From the NCBI GenBank assembly GCA_051648405.1, contig JBOFFC010000029.1, positions 1 through 64,000 of the forward strand: a DNA stretch of 64,000 nucleotides. Reading direction: 5' to 3'. Below the pieces are notes generated by a model, which did no database searches, had not been told where the DNA came from, and saw nothing but the letters and a program-made list of their open reading frames with translations. The stretch comes from JBOFFC01 sp051648405. Lineage in GTDB: Bacteria; Planctomycetota; Planctomycetia; Pirellulales; Lacipirellulaceae. A program made the translations under genes and the position numbers. Positions 18,639 through 29,419 of this stretch are shown one piece after another. Numbering within the stretch: the stretch's first letter is position 1; the number at the start of each line of letters is the position of its first letter.

Positions 18639-21600
18639 TCACTCGTCTCGCTTCTTCATCGCGTCGCGCTTCGCCTTCAGCAGGCGCGAAGTGTACCCCG
18701 CTGCGGCGCCGTCGGCTTCGGCCGGCAGCGGTTCGGCGGGGAGCCTGTTCGGCCTCGATGGCCCGTCCGTGGGAACCGCGGCTTTCGCGAGCGTTTCGGC
18801 CGGCACGGCCGTGGGGTCGAACCGCGTCGCGGCGGCGGCGCTCCCCAGCGACTGGCGCACCTCCTCCTTGCGGACCCGCAGGCGGTCGATCGTCGCCGGC
18901 GATTCGGCGCTCGCGTTGCGCCGCGTCAATCGACGCCACAGCGGGGCGAGCCAACCGAAGCCGACTTGCACGCGGCGCACGAACACGTCGGCGAGGAACG
19001 CCACGCAGGCCGCAAACACCAGTTGCGGCCACAGCGGCGAGCTCGACACGGCCGGCGGCAAGCCGCGCCGGAACGGATCGACTACTGCGAGGCGCTCGAC
19101 CGACTCGGCGCCGGTGAACTCGGCGCCCGACGCGGTCGTGACGACGATCCCCGGCGACGCTTTGGGAGGGGTCAGGCCGGCGATCGACTCAAGCAGCGGC
19201 AGGTTCGCCTCGCGTTCGCGGAACTCGTTCGACAGGCCGATATTGACCCCGGTGCGGATCGGCGCGCGACCCCCCCCAGCGTTCACCACCAGCAGGTAGC
19301 TCCCCGGCTTGGCCGTCGCGAACTCGGCGACGTAGCGCCCCGGGGCGACCTGCCGGAACGCCAGGGTTTCGCTCTCGAGCTCGGGCCCGACCGCGGCCCC
19401 GGCGATCGCCGGGAGGTCGAGGAACTCCCCTTTCGAATCGACGGCGTCGAGGACGACCCGCGTGCGGCCTCCATCGACTTCGGTCGCGACCGTCAGGTTT
19501 CCCGTTTCGCCCGTGGGACGCATTGCCCAGCGGACAAGTTGGCTCATCGCGCGGTCGTAGTCGCTCCACGACGTCCAGGCGTTCGCCCACCGTGCGCCGG
19601 CGTCGGTTGTTAGCACGGCTGTCTTGCCGAGGCCGTAGGTCCACGCCGCCAGGACGGTCGAGGACTCGGCCTCGGGGGGGAGGGGCGAACGGAGGATCAC
19701 CTCGACCAGCGAGCTTGGCTTGACCGTCGTCTGCACGAAGCCTGCGATCGGCGGGACGGCGTCGATCCCCTGGAGGGCCTCGTGCCGCGTGACGATCGTC
19801 GGCGCGACGGGGGGGCTGAGCTCGCGCACCAGCGGCCGCGCGACACGCCGCGCCTCGCGCTGGAAGATCCGCGGCACCACGGCCGGGTTGTTCACAGCGT
19901 AGAACTTCCCCCCACCGGCGGCGGCGATCTTCGACAGCAGGCTGCGGTCGCAGTCCGCCCCAACGCCGACGCTGGTGACGGTGATCCCCTGCTTCTTCAT
20001 CTTCGCGGCGAGGCCGACGTGATTGGCTTCGGGGGTCATGCCGTCAGTGAGCACGATCATGTGCCGCACAGCGGCGTCGGTCGCGCGGTCGAACGACTCG
20101 AACCCCTCTTCCATCGCCGGGTAGAGGTTCGTCCCCCCCCCTTCGGCGATCCGCGCGATCCGCGAGGCCGTGGAGCGTGGGTCGGCCACGCGGCGCATGG
20201 GGACGACCGTCAGCGGAAACTCGTCGAAGGCGATCACCGTCGCGTAGTCGCGCGGGCTGAGTACGCGCACCGCGGCGATCGCCGCCCGCCGGGCCATCTC
20301 GAGCTTGTCCCCCGACATTGACCCCGAGCGATCGACCACGATCGCGAGCGCGCCGACCGGCGTGACCTTCGAGGCCTTGATCTCGAAGTCGAGCGGCATC
20401 GCCTTCTCGAGCGGCGTCTCGTCCCACCCCCCGGCGCCGAGCGCGCGGTCGCCGCCGAGCAGCACCAGTCCGCAACCGAGCTCCTCGGTGTTGCGCACCA
20501 GCGTGTTGATCTGCTCGTCACTGAACCCGCTGATCGAGTCGGCGAGGACGTTCGCGTCGGCGTCGGCGCCGTAACCGCTCGAGCGCGGTGTGTTGGCGAG
20601 CACCACGGCGTCGAACCGCTGCAGCTCGGCGAGCGAGCCCCACAGTCGGTTGCTGCCGCGCAGAGACACCTCGAGCCCCTCGCCGCGTAGCGCATCGACG
20701 AAGCGGTCGAACTCGCCGGGGTGCTCCCAGTCCTCGACGACCAGGACCTGTCCCTTGCCGCGGACGTGGGTGAACGAGGTCGCGACGTTGTTCGCCGCCG
20801 AGGCCTCGGCCTTCGGATCGTCGGGCAGGAAGCGTGCTTCGTAGGTGTAGAAGTCGGCGCGGTCGAGTGTCTCGCGGACGGCGAGCGCGTTCTTGCCCGG
20901 TTCGAGCGCGACGCGCCCCTCGGAGATCACCGTCTCGGTCTCCCCCGACTTGCGCACGACGCGCAGCACGCCGGGCGTTCTCGACCCGGCGGGCGCCTGC
21001 ACGTCGGCGACAACGCGGACCTCGAACGGCTGCCCGCGGCGGGCGTCGGCCGGCGTGGCGACCTTCTCGACCGCCACCTCGGTCCGCGCGAGCGGCTTCG
21101 CGGGGACGACGTCGAAGCTCACCCCGGCGGCGGCCATCCCCCGCGCCTCGGCGAGCGCGTCCCCCACGTTCTCGTTCCCGTCAGAGACCACGACAACGCG
21201 CTTCGCGGCGTCCGCCGGGAACAGGGCCATTGCCCGCTCGAGCGCCCCGGCGAGGTTCGTTTGCTGCCGATCGACGGAGCTCTCGACCCGCGCGACCTCG
21301 AAGTCAAAATCGACCGGCGGCAGCTCGACCGCCGGGTCGGCGCCGAAGACGATCACGCCGACGCGGTCCCCCGCGTCGTCACGCCGGTGCTCGCGCACGG
21401 CCGCGTTCACGAGCGCCGCCATCGCCTCGCGCTGCGGCTCGGGGACGCTCAACGACTGGTCGAGCAGGTAGAGGACCGTCACCCGGTCGCTGGTGCGCTG
21501 GAGCTGCGCATCGGCCAGCGCGAAGACGATCAGCGTGACCACAAGCGTCCGCACGGCGTTCGCCGCGATGCCCCGCCAGCGGCCCAAACCGGCCAGCCCG

Positions 21601-21686
21601 CGTCCGCCGATCCACCACACAATGGGGACAAACCCTAGCAGGGCGAGCCACCAGGGGCTGTCGAAGGCCAGGCTGCGGTCGAGCAT
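18639..21686 (-). CDS. Large vWA / glutamine-amidotransferase-like membrane protein
   Basis: 1015 residues from ATG 21686 (MLDRSLAFDSP). Two N-terminal hydrophobic helices (WWLALLGFVPIVWWI; AVRTLVVTLIVFALA) precede a first vWA-like domain (YLLDQSLSVPEPQR). A class I glutamine-amidotransferase-like segment follows (VLVVEDWEHPGEFDRFVDAL...AVVLANTPRSSGYG), then a second, complete vWA domain with MIDAS DRSGSMSG and VLTDGMTPE. Near the C-terminus is another hydrophobic helix (LWPQLVFAACVAFLADVFV). The layout is common for planctomycete membrane partners of MoxR/DUF58 systems, and the MoxR gene lies just beyond. Metal-dependent protein binding at the envelope is inferred. Confidence 0.8.
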   Translation of the reverse strand: MLDRSLAFDSPWWLALLGFVPIVWWIGGRGLAGLGRWRGIAANAVRTLVVTLIVFALADAQLQRTSDRVTVLYLLDQSLSVPEPQREAMAALVNAAVREHRRDDAGDRVGVIVFGADPAVELPPVDFDFEVARVESSVDRQQTNLAGALERAMALFPADAAKRVVVVSDGNENVGDALAEARGMAAAGVSFDVVPAKPLARTEVAVEKVATPADARRGQPFEVRVVADVQAPAGSRTPGVLRVVRKSGETETVISEGRVALEPGKNALAVRETLDRADFYTYEARFLPDDPKAEASAANNVATSFTHVRGKGQVLVVEDWEHPGEFDRFVDALRGEGLEVSLRGSNRLWGSLAELQRFDAVVLANTPRSSGYGADADANVLADSISGFSDEQINTLVRNTEELGCGLVLLGGDRALGAGGWDETPLEKAMPLDFEIKASKVTPVGALAIVVDRSGSMSGDKLEMARRAAIAAVRVLSPRDYATVIAFDEFPLTVVPMRRVADPRSTASRIARIAEGGGTNLYPAMEEGFESFDRATDAAVRHMIVLTDGMTPEANHVGLAAKMKKQGITVTSVGVGADCDRSLLSKIAAAGGGKFYAVNNPAVVPRIFQREARRVARPLVRELSPPVAPTIVTRHEALQGIDAVPPIAGFVQTTVKPSSLVEVILRSPLPPEAESSTVLAAWTYGLGKTAVLTTDAGARWANAWTSWSDYDRAMSQLVRWAMRPTGETGNLTVATEVDGGRTRVVLDAVDSKGEFLDLPAIAGAAVGPELESETLAFRQVAPGRYVAEFATAKPGSYLLVVNAGGGRAPIRTGVNIGLSNEFREREANLPLLESIAGLTPPKASPGIVVTTASGAEFTGAESVERLAVVDPFRRGLPPAVSSSPLWPQLVFAACVAFLADVFVRRVQVGFGWLAPLWRRLTRRNASAESPATIDRLRVRKEEVRQSLGSAAAATRFDPTAVPAETLAKAAVPTDGPSRPNRLPAEPLPAEADGAAAGYTSRLLKAKRDAMKKRDE

Positions 21687-21905
21687 GCGTCGTGCGAGCG
21701 CCGGAGGGGCGTGCTCGCCGTGGAGCAGCCTGGGGGCCGAGGGGACGCTCGGCCTCACTAGCACAATCTTCCGCCGCTTCACGGCCGCAAGCAAGCGACC
21801 GACGTTGTGAGCGGCGGCTCCCCCCCGCTGGTTGACCCTAAGGCGTGGCCACCGGTACACTTACGGTCTGCGACGTTTCGCCGCTGGCCCCACCCGGAAC
21901 CGCTG

Positions 21906-23036
<1,131 letters not shown>

Positions 23037-23092
23037 GCGGTTCTCGAACTCAACCCCCGACGGGCGTCCGACCCAGCGACGCCTTCCCCGTC

Positions 23093-23545
23093 ATGCGAAT
23101 CTCCGTCGCCAGCGACCACCGAGGGGTTGAGCTCAAGCGGGCGGTCGTCGCCACGCTCGAGGGGATGGGTCACGCCGTCAGCGACGAGGGCGCCAATTCG
23201 AGCGAGAGCGTCGACTACCCCGACTTCGCCTCGGTCGTGGCCCGCAAAGTGAGCGGCCGAGAGGCCGACCGCGGCGTGCTGATCTGCGGGACCGGGATCG
23301 GGATGGCGATCGCCGCCAACAAGTTCCCGGGCGTCCGCGCCGCGCCGTGCAACGACGAAGTCACGGCCGAGATCAGTCGGCGCCACAACGACCTGAACGT
23401 CCTCTGCTTGTCGGCCGACCTGATGAGCCCGCGCGTCGTCGAACGGATGGTCCGCGTGTGGGTCGAGACCGAGTTCGAGGCCGGTCGGCACGCCCGGCGG
23501 CTCGATAAAGTCGCCGCGATCGAAGCCGAGCAGCGTGCGCCGTAG
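23093..23545 (+). CDS. rpiB: Ribose-5-phosphate isomerase B
   Basis: 150 residues, ATG 23093. The RpiB/LacAB fold is clear from ISVASDHRGVELKRAV at the N-terminus, DYPDFASVVARKV, the catalytic Cys block LICGTGIGMAIAANK and the RRHNDLNVLCLSADL phosphate-binding loop. It interconverts ribose 5-phosphate and ribulose 5-phosphate in the non-oxidative pentose phosphate pathway. It starts 57 bp after the TsaC-phosphatase fusion and ends 27 bp before glycerate kinase, so the three probably share a transcript. Confidence 0.9.
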   Translation: MRISVASDHRGVELKRAVVATLEGMGHAVSDEGANSSESVDYPDFASVVARKVSGREADRGVLICGTGIGMAIAANKFPGVRAAPCNDEVTAEISRRHNDLNVLCLSADLMSPRVVERMVRVWVETEFEAGRHARRLDKVAAIEAEQRAP

Positions 23546-23571
23546 CGAACCGCCCGGGGGCAGCCAGGGGG

Positions 23572-24948
23572 ATGGATCGTTCGCTCTCCGCCGACGCGCT
23601 CGCGATCTGGCGGGCCGGCGTTGACGCGGTGCGCCCCGAGACGCTGCTCCCCGCGGCGCTCCGCTACGAAGACGGTTGGCTCGTCGCCGAGGGGACGACC
23701 GGCGAGACGGTCGAGGCGTCGCTCGACTCGATCCGGCGAGTGTGGGTCGTCGGCGGCGGCAAAGGGGGCGCCGGCATGGCGCGGGGCTTCGAGCGGGCGA
23801 TCGCCGGCTCGGCCGTGGCCCCCAAATTCGGCGGCGGCCTGCTGAGCGTCCCGACCGACTGCGTTGACGCGAAGGTTGACGACTCCGTGGGTGTCGCCCG
23901 CATTCGCCTCGTCGCCGGGCGGCCAGCGGGGGTCAACGAGCCGCGGTCCGAGGGAGAGCAGGCCGCGCGGGCGATGCTGCGCGTCGTCGCCGACGCGCAC
24001 CCCGACGACTTGGTCGTTTGCTTGCTCTCCGGAGGAGGCTCGGCGCTGCTGCCGGCGCCGACGGCCCCCGTGACGCTCGCCGACAAGGTCGCCGTCGCGC
24101 GGAGGCTTGCCGCAGCCGGCGCGACGATCGACGAGCTCAACACCGTTCGGCAGCACCTGAGCGACTTCAAGGGAGGGGGGCTCGCCCGAGCGTGTCGCGC
24201 GCGGCGACTGTGGACGCTCGTCGTTTCTGACGTGCTCGGCGACCCGCTCGAGCTGATCGCCAGCGGCCCGACGCTCGCACCGCGGACTCGCCCTGCCGAC
24301 GCGCTCGACGTCCTGGTGCGGCTCGGGCTCGCGAGCGACCCGGAACTGGCGAGGTGCGTAGGGCTGCTGTGCGCTCCTTCGCAGCGCCCGCCGATTCAGA
24401 TCGAGAACCCGGTCGTCCTGCTGGCGAACAACGCCGCCGCGGTCGATGCCGCCGGAGTGATGGCCGAACGCCTGGGCTACAGCCACGCGATGACGAGCGC
24501 GCGGTCGTCGGAGGGTCCGGCCGAGGACGTCGGGCGGCAACTCGCCGCGCTGGCCGCGTCGATGCGTGCTGGGGTGTCGGGGCCCGCGGGCCCCGACTGT
24601 TTGATCAGCGGGGGAGAGCCGACTGTGACGCTCGCGCCGGAGGGCGTCCGTGGCGTCGGTGGACGCAACCAGCAGCTTGCGCTCGCGGCGCTGGGGTCAC
24701 TCGACGACTGGCGACGCATCTCCCTCGTCAGCGGCGGCACGGACGGCGAGGACGGGCCGACCGACGCCGCCGGGGCCGTCGTCGATGAGGGGGTCGCACG
24801 CCGCGCCGCGGAGCAGGGGCTCGACATCGACCGCTACCTAGGCCGCAACGACGCCTACGCGTTCTTCGCCGCCGCGGGGGGGCTGCTCAAGACGGGCCCG
24901 ACGCACACCAACGTCTGCGACCTTCGCGTCGTTAGCGTCGCGCGGTGA
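23572..24948 (+). CDS. Glycerate 2-kinase (DUF4147/MOFRL family)
   Basis: 458 residues. The N-terminal DUF4147 domain has WVVGGGKGGAGMARGFE and the LLSGGGSALLPAP loop, followed by NTVRQHLSDFKGGGLAR and VVSDVLGDPLELIASGPT. The C-terminal MOFRL domain has LISGGEPTV, GGRNQQLALAAL and SGGTDGEDGPTDAAGA. The family phosphorylates D-glycerate to 2-phosphoglycerate in the serine/glyoxylate-to-glycolysis link. It lies third in the tsaC-rpiB-gck run and converges with the DUF1598 gene only 23 bp away. Confidence 0.9.
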   Translation: MDRSLSADALAIWRAGVDAVRPETLLPAALRYEDGWLVAEGTTGETVEASLDSIRRVWVVGGGKGGAGMARGFERAIAGSAVAPKFGGGLLSVPTDCVDAKVDDSVGVARIRLVAGRPAGVNEPRSEGEQAARAMLRVVADAHPDDLVVCLLSGGGSALLPAPTAPVTLADKVAVARRLAAAGATIDELNTVRQHLSDFKGGGLARACRARRLWTLVVSDVLGDPLELIASGPTLAPRTRPADALDVLVRLGLASDPELARCVGLLCAPSQRPPIQIENPVVLLANNAAAVDAAGVMAERLGYSHAMTSARSSEGPAEDVGRQLAALAASMRAGVSGPAGPDCLISGGEPTVTLAPEGVRGVGGRNQQLALAALGSLDDWRRISLVSGGTDGEDGPTDAAGAVVDEGVARRAAEQGLDIDRYLGRNDAYAFFAAAGGLLKTGPTHTNVCDLRVVSVAR

Positions 24949-24971
24949 CGGCGGCGAGGCGATGCGCGCCC

Positions 24972-26426
24972 TCAGTCCCACCACCAGCGATCGCTGGTGG
25001 CGCTCGGCGAGAGCTCCGAGCGTTTGGCGGCGAGCGACGCGTCTTCGTCGGTCCGCAGGTTGACGCTCTGCAGCGACTGCGTCGCGTCGATCTGCACGCC
25101 TCCCCCGATGGGGGTCATCAGCGTCGATCCCTTCCACAGGCTATTAACGGCCGTGGCGATCTGCTTTGGCGGGTTGAAGGTGTTGACCTTGTAGGTCTCC
25201 TCGCTCGCCAGGACCCCCAGGCCGCAGCCGGCCTGCGAGTAGAGGTCGTTTTGCTGCAGGAACGCGGCGGTCACCGCCAGGTCGATGCAGTTGCGGAGCT
25301 GGGCGTACACCGGGCTGCGCTCGGCGAGCTTCGTGTAGTTCTTGGTGAACTCGGTGACGAAGGCCTGGCTGGCGCGATTCGTGGCGCCGACCTGCTTCCG
25401 CTTGCCGTCCATCGAGACCATCTCGTCTTCGCCCACCAGGCGGACCCCTTCGCCGACGATCTCCATCGCCAGCCCGTCCTCGGAGACCTTCAGCCGGTCG
25501 TAGTCGGGGACGAAGTACCAGCGCTGCATCGCGTTGCGGCTGACCATCGCCGGGGCGGCGCGGTCGACGTAGCTCCGCATCCGGACCGGCGCCTGCTCGA
25601 GGCCGATTCCGATGAGCTTCATGCGGTAGTCGGCTTCGACGATCACCTGCGCGAAGTGCGACTCGGCCGGGATGCCGCCGACCGTCACGACCTGCAGGCC
25701 AAGGCGGTCGCGGAGCTGCTCGACGATGAACTGCGTGTCGCCGGGGGTTGCTTGGCGGCCGAACTGCACCAGGAACTGCTGCATCCGCGACAGCCCCTCT
25801 TCGGTCGGGTCGATCGAGCAGTAGATCAGCGGCGACTTACCACGCTTCTCGGGGGCGAACGCGCGCAGCGCCGTGACGAGGTCCTGCAGTTCGACCACCG
25901 GGGCGCCCGACTCAATCCCCAGTGTGCGCCCCTCGGGGGCGACGGCCCACGGCTCGGCGGGGCCGGCGAGGACGATCTCCCCTTCGGTCTCCCCCACTTG
26001 CGGCGGGTAACAGAAGACGTAGTCGATGCGGGTCAGGCCCGCGAGGTTCTTCATGACGTCGTCGGGGCCGCTCCCGGCCTCGAGCTTGGCGGCGATCGCC
26101 CGCTCGAGGCGCGTCAGCGAGACCTTGCGGAGCTCGCTCGCCCGGGCGAGGTCGCCCTGGAGACGCGACATCGCCTCGGAGACGCGCTGCCGGGCGAGTT
26201 GCCCGGTGGGGTCGTTGGTGCTCTGAAAGCGGACCACCCCTTCGGCATCGACGACGACACCCGAGCCCTGAAGCTGGCCGCCACCACCGCCGCCGCCTCC
26301 CCCCCCACCGCCGCCACCACCGAGCTGGGCGGGCGCCGACGACACGGTCAGCAGGACGCCCAACACGCCTGCGAGGGCGCAGCGGTACGGGGCGAGCGAG
26401 AACGCCATCGTCGGCAGGGATCGCAT
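24972..26426 (-). CDS. DUF1598 exported protein
   Basis: 484 residues. A signal peptide (YRCALAGVLGVLLTVSSAPA) is followed directly by a tract of 15 glycines, QLQGSGVVVDAEGVVRF, then the conserved DUF1598 body (LRKVSLTRLERAIAAKLE, IDYVFCYPPQ, GPAEPWAVAPEGRTLG, LIYCSIDPTEEGL, RNAMQRWYFVPDYDRL). The family is almost exclusively planctomycete and has no known function. The glycine tract probably acts as a flexible linker after export. The last codons include a 20-bp perfect palindrome. It stands alone, divergent from the DUF11 lipoprotein gene. Confidence 0.8.
   Translation of the reverse strand: MRSLPTMAFSLAPYRCALAGVLGVLLTVSSAPAQLGGGGGGGGGGGGGGGQLQGSGVVVDAEGVVRFQSTNDPTGQLARQRVSEAMSRLQGDLARASELRKVSLTRLERAIAAKLEAGSGPDDVMKNLAGLTRIDYVFCYPPQVGETEGEIVLAGPAEPWAVAPEGRTLGIESGAPVVELQDLVTALRAFAPEKRGKSPLIYCSIDPTEEGLSRMQQFLVQFGRQATPGDTQFIVEQLRDRLGLQVVTVGGIPAESHFAQVIVEADYRMKLIGIGLEQAPVRMRSYVDRAAPAMVSRNAMQRWYFVPDYDRLKVSEDGLAMEIVGEGVRLVGEDEMVSMDGKRKQVGATNRASQAFVTEFTKNYTKLAERSPVYAQLRNCIDLAVTAAFLQQNDLYSQAGCGLGVLASEETYKVNTFNPPKQIATAVNSLWKGSTLMTPIGGGVQIDATQSLQSVNLRTDEDASLAAKRSELSPSATSDRWWWD
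24981..25000. repeat. 20-bp perfect palindrome at the convergent gene junction
   Basis: CCACCAGCGATCGCTGGTGG lies in the final codons of the DUF1598 gene, 33 bp beyond the convergent glycerate kinase stop. It could serve as a terminator hairpin for the plus-strand operon. The core GCGATCGC is also the HIP1 palindrome sequence. Confidence 0.5.
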
Positions 26427-26698
26427 CGTCGGCCTCGGGGAGAACGCGGGGATTCCGCCCTCGGCCCAGACTAGCGGCCGCAGCGGAGCGCAAACGCGGT
26501 GGATTTACCGGGAGCGCAGGAGCCCGACCGGTAGTGTCGATCCTAATCGGGGGAGATAGGCAAAGCAAGAAATCACAGGGCTTTGGGCCGTTCGCCTCGC
26601 CTTTGCGGCCCCGCGCCGTGACAACCCCTCGGCGCAGCCGCTACGACCGGCGCCAGCCCTCCGACGATGCGCGAAAAACTCCCCGTAGGCGTTGCGTT
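26427..26698. other. Divergent intergenic region, no gene
   Basis: About 270 bp between the divergent DUF1598 and DUF11 genes, followed by the proposed promoter. No coding frame with planctomycete-like codon use or RNA gene was found. Several short G/C hairpins are present. Confidence 0.4.
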
Positions 26699-26728
26699 TT
26701 GACAACGCGCCCCAACCCGGGCTGTAGA
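26699..26728 (+). promoter_or_regulatory. Candidate sigma-70-type promoter of the DUF11 gene
   Basis: A perfect TTGACA (26699-26704), an 18-bp spacer and TGTAGA (26723-26728), ending 45 bp before the GTG start of the DUF11 lipoprotein gene. The -10 is weak. Confidence 0.45.
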
Positions 26729-26773
26729 TTTTCCAGGACCCTGCGGCGCGCTGCGCGGATGCGGCGTGCGTGA

Positions 26774-29293
26774 GTGTGGTCCCGGCTCTCCCAAGTCGTT
26801 TTTGGGAGGCCGTCCCCGCACGACGCCGCCGTGGCCCCGACCAACCTATCGCCGCCAAGCCCCGATCGAGGTCGCCCGGCGACCCGTGTCGCGGCACGCG
26901 TCGCGATGCTCGTGCTGCTCGTGGCGACGTCGGGCTGCGCGAGCCTGCCGCGGATCGACCCCTCGGGGGAGCGGTTCCTCCTGTGGCCGAACCAACAGCC
27001 CAGCGCCCCCGGATTCGCGACTCCCCCGGCGAACCTGCCGAGCCTGCCACCGCTCGCCGGCAACCAGGCAGCGCCCCCCGCGACCGGGACTCCGACGACT
27101 ACCAACGAGAACGCCTGCCCCCTCTGCCCGTTCTGTAACCTCAGCGGCGGGGCGTGCTGCTTCTGCGGCGACGGCCAGTCGGACGTCCCCGCCGTCGCCG
27201 CGGCGCCCGGCGCGCCGAAGGAGCGGATGCAGCTCACCCCCAGTCGCGTGCTGGCCCCCGTCGGGAGCGAGGTGATCGTCCGCGCGGGGGTCTGCGCCGA
27301 CGACGGCTACCTGCGCACCAACCGGCGCGTCGACTGGATGCTCGAGCCGCAGGGGACCGGGCAGTTCGTCACGGTCGGCGAGCAGGGCGAGATGGACATG
27401 CTCCGGCTCCCCTGGCAGCGGCCCGCGAAGCACGACAACAGCTACGCGGTCGGCTACGCGTCTCCCTACCACACGTGCCTCGACCGCGGCACGCCCGACT
27501 CGACCGACGACGTGCAGGTCCGTCCCGGGGACGCCTGGATCACCGTCACCAGCGCGACCGAGGGGGTTAGCTACGTGACGGCCCACGCCCCCGAGAGCGA
27601 CAACTGGGACGCCCGCCGCGGCACGGCGACGATCTACTGGATCGACGCGCAGTGGGCGCTCCCCACGAGCGTCTCGGTCCAACCCGGACAAACGCACACG
27701 CTGGTGACGACCGTCACGCGCCAGAGCGACGGCGCGCCGGTCGCGGGCTGGTTAGTGCGTTACGAGGTGCTCCAAGGGGCGACCGCAAGGCTCGGCTACG
27801 AGGCGGGCCAAGCGGCCGAGGTGACCACCGACGCGAGTGGCCGGGCGAGCGTCGCCGTCACGCCGACCGACGACCAGCCGGGGACAGCGCTGATCAAGGC
27901 GACCGTAGTCCGCCCCGCGCAGAGCGGCGGCATGACAAGCCCGCGGCTCGAGGTCGGCAGCGGGGAATCGACCGTCGCCTGGTCGCCGATGGCGTCCCCC
28001 CTCGTTCCGCCAAGCACCGGACCACTAAACCCGGCCCCGTCGCTCCCCGCGGGGCCGCGACCCCCTGCGCCGTTCGTCCCCGCGCCCGGCGAGAGGGGCG
28101 GGCCGATCCCCCCCGACACCCGCGCGCCGCGGCTCGAGATCAACGTGACCCGCGACACCACGGGGCCGGTCCGTGTGGGGGACACGATCCCGCTGACGAT
28201 CAAGGTCAAGAACACGGGCCAGTCGCCTGCCACGGGGATCGTGGTGTTCGACCGCTTCGACCCGGGGCTCACGAGCGAGCTCGACACGGCGGCTCGCAAC
28301 AGCATCCGCTACGAGCAGATGCCGTCCCTCGCGCCGGGGCAGCAGGACTTGGTCCGGCTCGAGCTCAAGGCCGCTTCGCCCGGTCGTCAGTGCCACGAGG
28401 TGACCGTCACTGCCGATGGCGCCGACCGCGCGTTCGAGCGGCAGTGCTTCGACGTCGAGGCGCCCCTTCCGCCGGCGATGCCGAAGCTGCGGATTACGCT
28501 CGACGGCGAAGCGCGGCGAGTGAAGGACGACCTCTACACTTTCAAGGCCCGCGTCTTCAACAACGGCGGGGCGACCGCCAGCAACGTCCGCGTCGATATC
28601 GTCAACGACCCGCAGCTCGAACCCGAGCAAGCGACCGAGGGGCACGTGCCGATCCCCGGTGGCGTGGCGATCACCATCCCGTCGCTCCCCACCGGGCCCG
28701 AGGGCTTCCCGATCACCGTGCAGTACCGCTGCCGGCAGGCGACGCCGATGGCCCGCGTGACCGTGTACGCCAAGGGGGACGGGGTCGCCGAGGTGTTCGA
28801 GACGCGCGGCGTCGAGGTCCTCAGCTCGACCGCTGGCGCCGACGCGATCGCGCCGAACCCGCCGAGCGGTGGGCTCGGAACAGCGCCACCCGCCGCGCCG
28901 CCGCTCGCGCCGCCGGCCTTGCCGAGCGGCCCGCTCGTCGTGGCGATCTCGCCGACCGCGAACCCCCTCCCGGCCGGCAGATCGGGGGTGCTCAACCTCA
29001 CGATCACCAACACGGGGACGAAGCCACTGAGCGCAGTCGCCTTCCGCGTCGTCCTGCCGAACGAGATCCGGGCGCGACCGATCCAGACTTCGCCGGCGAT
29101 GGCGTACCGCGAGAACCTCAACACGGTCCAGTACGACGGCGTCGCGCGGCTCGCGGCCGGCGAGACGCTCCGCCTCGCCCTGCCTTACGACGCCGTCGCC
29201 GCCGGCCGGGCGAGCGTGCTGCTCGAGGCGATCTCGCCCGACGCTCCTGCGGGCGCGAACGCCTCGACGGTGATCCAAGTCGACCCGCGCTGA
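26774..29293 (+). CDS. DUF11/CARDB-repeat lipoprotein
   Basis: 839 residues from GTG 26774. After a charged start comes a lipoprotein signal (VAMLVLLVATSGC, lipobox around residue 55), so the protein is lipid-anchored in the envelope. A short cysteine cluster (CPLCPFCNLSGGACCFCG) follows. Then comes an Ig/Big_1-like domain (LPTSVSVQPGQTHTLVTTVT) and three DUF11/CARDB-type beta domains, recognisable as VGDTIPLTIKVKNTGQSPA, FKARVFNNGGATASNV and GVLNLTITNTGTKPLSAV, linked by proline-rich segments. Such proteins are structural or adhesive envelope components. The function is unknown. A candidate promoter lies 45 bp upstream. Confidence 0.8.
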   Translation: MWSRLSQVVFGRPSPHDAAVAPTNLSPPSPDRGRPATRVAARVAMLVLLVATSGCASLPRIDPSGERFLLWPNQQPSAPGFATPPANLPSLPPLAGNQAAPPATGTPTTTNENACPLCPFCNLSGGACCFCGDGQSDVPAVAAAPGAPKERMQLTPSRVLAPVGSEVIVRAGVCADDGYLRTNRRVDWMLEPQGTGQFVTVGEQGEMDMLRLPWQRPAKHDNSYAVGYASPYHTCLDRGTPDSTDDVQVRPGDAWITVTSATEGVSYVTAHAPESDNWDARRGTATIYWIDAQWALPTSVSVQPGQTHTLVTTVTRQSDGAPVAGWLVRYEVLQGATARLGYEAGQAAEVTTDASGRASVAVTPTDDQPGTALIKATVVRPAQSGGMTSPRLEVGSGESTVAWSPMASPLVPPSTGPLNPAPSLPAGPRPPAPFVPAPGERGGPIPPDTRAPRLEINVTRDTTGPVRVGDTIPLTIKVKNTGQSPATGIVVFDRFDPGLTSELDTAARNSIRYEQMPSLAPGQQDLVRLELKAASPGRQCHEVTVTADGADRAFERQCFDVEAPLPPAMPKLRITLDGEARRVKDDLYTFKARVFNNGGATASNVRVDIVNDPQLEPEQATEGHVPIPGGVAITIPSLPTGPEGFPITVQYRCRQATPMARVTVYAKGDGVAEVFETRGVEVLSSTAGADAIAPNPPSGGLGTAPPAAPPLAPPALPSGPLVVAISPTANPLPAGRSGVLNLTITNTGTKPLSAVAFRVVLPNEIRARPIQTSPAMAYRENLNTVQYDGVARLAAGETLRLALPYDAVAAGRASVLLEAISPDAPAGANASTVIQVDPR

Positions 29294-29419
29294 GCGCAGC
29301 GAGTGCGAGTCGCGTCGTGTCGACGCGGAAAGACACCAGCGAGGCGAAGGGGAGAGCACGCTAAAGTTCACCAGGGACCGCAGGGACTCCGCATTCCGCA
29401 CTCCGACCTCGGACTTCCC

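Noticed and set aside
24945..26474. 509-residue plus-strand frame opposite DUF1598
   Set aside because: Antisense shadow; it also runs through the glycine tract as low-complexity sequence.
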